In this document: positions 62,600 through 64,000 of the stretch, piece by piece
How positions within the stretch are numbered: position 1 is the stretch's first letter
Layout: every line of letters begins with the position of its first letter
From: Cymbomonas tetramitiformis
Lineage: Eukaryota; Chlorophyta; Pyramimonadophyceae; Pyramimonadales; Pyramimonadaceae
DNA length: 64,000 nucleotides
Assembly (NCBI GenBank): GCA_001247695.2
Contig: LGRX02035461.1
Coordinates: 27,471 to 91,470 of the forward strand
Direction: 5' to 3'
Made by a program: the position numbers and the translations under genes
Notes under the pieces: generated by a model
What the model was told of the DNA's origin: nothing
The model's input: the letters and a program-made list of their open reading frames with translations, nothing else
The model's database searches: none

Positions 62600-63869
62600 T
62601 TTTGCAGATGGTCGCGAATTAATGCAAACTGTTCGTGCTGGCGCGACAGGATGGCTTCCACAGAGGGGCATCCCTGCAACGGACACCCACCGTCCAGATA
62701 AGGTTAACCATGGGGGGGTTTCGCGCAAACGCCCTGCGGAACTTCCCTCGGAAGGCGTCGCCTCCAAGAAGACGCGCACTGCCTCGGCGGTGCCACCTGC
62801 CTCTGCGGCAAGACCTACCTCGGCGGCAAGACCTACCTCGGCGGCACCACCTACCTCGGCGGCAAGACCTACCTCTGGGGCAAGACCTACCTCGGCGGCA
62901 CCACCTACCTCGGCGGCAAGACCTACCTCGGCGGCACGTCCGGAGCGTGCTTTAGTTCGCGTTTACCCGGAAGCTGGTGGGGACTTCCAACCTTCCCTGC
63001 TTCACGTCACGCGGGCAGGCACTAACGGTAAATGCTATGGACGGAAGTCTAATGGTTCTCGTCACGACATCCCAATCGCGAAAGGGCAGCTGACTATTGG
63101 GTACACCGGAAGCTTGACCTATTATTTTCCAGCAAAAAACTTAACTCTTCAAAAGGGTCAAGTTCGCGAAGTGAGGACCACTCCCCCGATCCGGAGGATT
63201 ATATTCTGCTCGTGGAAATGTGTTCAAAACCCATCGTATTGTTGTCACGTTTCGATGCCTGGACTGCCCGAGGGGGGGGCGAACCGTGTACCCAAACTTC
63301 TTGTTGCACCGGACACAAAGATCCTGGAAAGTGAGGAGACTCGTCTCTGTTCTCTTGGTGTTTGCGTTGCCCATGAGGATGTGACCCCAGAAGAGGCTCG
63401 AGGACATCTGGTGAGATCGGAGAATTCGGAGATGGACGTGGAGGAGAGACTTCGCAACGGTGTTAAGGTGAAAGCGAGTGGCAAGGGTTTCTTGACGAAG
63501 AAGATAGCGAATTTCTATACCGCGCTCCACAGCATGGTTAAGACCGATAACCTTGCACTGACTCAAATCCGGAAATGTGTTCCTGGTGGTGCAACCGTGT
63601 ATAACTTCCGAGTTTGTCACCCTGATTCCGATGGCCGTGAATACCTCTTGGAGTTTGGACGAGAATACCGTTGTTCGTGTCCGTGTTTTCGAGAAATGGC
63701 GAGGACCCGACCTGCTCCCTGCAAGCATTTCCTTTGGCTGTACTCCGAGATATTCGAAATTCCGATCATTACGAGTGTGGGATACCTTCACGAGCCATCT
63801 CTGCTATCCTCAGAAGTTCGCAAAATACTGTCGCATTATCCTGGAATTCCGGACAACTTCGATCTCTAG

Positions 63870-64000
63870 TTGCTTAGCTAGAATACAAACGTAAATCTGT
63901 TATGGCATGTTAAATATTTTACAGTGTATGCATTTTCATATACGTTATTCAAAACATTTTGTATACCATTGCATGTATTAGCACCCTCATCCACATTCGA
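63870..64000. other. Downstream flank of MULE gene
   Basis: AT-rich sequence to the end of the window. No terminal inverted repeat recognised. Confidence 0.4.

Larger units (their letters stand above)
59538..63869 (+). pseudogene. Mutator-like (MULE) transposase gene, disrupted
   Basis: Segments: 59538-60594, 60595-61114, intron 61115-61412 (GTAAGT..CAG), 61413-61982, MITE 61983-62599, 62608-63869. N-terminus: zinc-finger domain of FLYWCH/WRKY-GCM1 type (RIKGRLTRTTRCGGALTCKN to DAHNH). Transposase core: LDFVHRK, LLTIATMNVP, FMGDAAGANWAAIKKVWPD with catalytic Asp, then CTFHWGQNL. C-terminus: Pro/Ala repeats of TSAARP (62806-62935) and a SWIM finger (CSCPCFREMARTRPAPCKH). The parts line up in frame across the intron and after removal of the MITE with one 8-bp duplication. 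One extra base in an A run (60591-60594) shifts the frame between the first two segments. Terminal inverted repeats were not found; the right one may lie beyond the window. Confidence 0.8.

Overview
This window is nuclear DNA of a eukaryote with a repeat-rich genome. Candidate genes carry spliceosomal introns with GT..AG borders, and well over half of the window consists of nested transposable elements. The mixture of chromodomain Ty3/gypsy, DIRS-type tyrosine-recombinase, Mutator-like and non-autonomous LTR elements, several with DNA-methyltransferase-like domains, suggests an alga or another protist. I cannot name the organism. I see no rRNA, tRNA or CRISPR.

Layout. 1-8.9 kb: host DNA with a candidate multi-exon gene for a Pro/Ser-rich protein with a coiled-coil tail (1790-4416, +), a weaker minus-strand candidate near 6.8-7.5 kb, and a 277-bp derivative of the DIRS element (7981-8257). 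8962-12718: a complete non-autonomous LTR element carrying only a gag-like protein (TSD TATCA). 13081-26861: a complete 13.8-kb Ty3/gypsy element (693-bp LTRs that look identical, TSD AATTC). Its polyprotein runs gag, [UGA], protease, [+1 shift], RT, RNase H, a Dam-like methyltransferase domain, integrase, chromodomain and a C5-cytosine methyltransferase. 27718-51409 (minus): a DIRS-like retroelement with a spliced SAP-RING ORF, split gag, an extra RNase H domain ahead of RT, a methyltransferase-like domain and a tyrosine recombinase. It is interrupted by three later insertions: a 1.84-kb LTR element (49248-51085), a 2.8-kb unidentified insert (42119-44930) and a 10.3-kb LTR element with no coding capacity (29903-40238, TSD ACCAC). 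Removing each insertion, by coordinate arithmetic, leaves the interrupted reading frame continuous.

51.4-57.2 kb: host DNA with a five-exon gene for a secreted ABHD14-like alpha/beta-hydrolase that appears to have lost its whole catalytic triad (51803-53932, +). 57238-58908 (minus): a truncated second copy of the gag-only element. 59.2-63.9 kb (+): a Mutator-like transposase gene with an intron, a one-base frameshift and a 617-bp hAT-type MITE in its coding region. It is accompanied by seven copies of a 20-bp palindrome upstream and inside the intron.

The most unusual system is the gypsy element, whose integrase and chromodomain are bracketed by two different DNA-methyltransferase-type domains. 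It suggests a retrotransposon able to write methyl marks on DNA. Next are the DIRS element with two RNase H modules and a SAP-RING protein, and the triad-less ABHD14-like protein.
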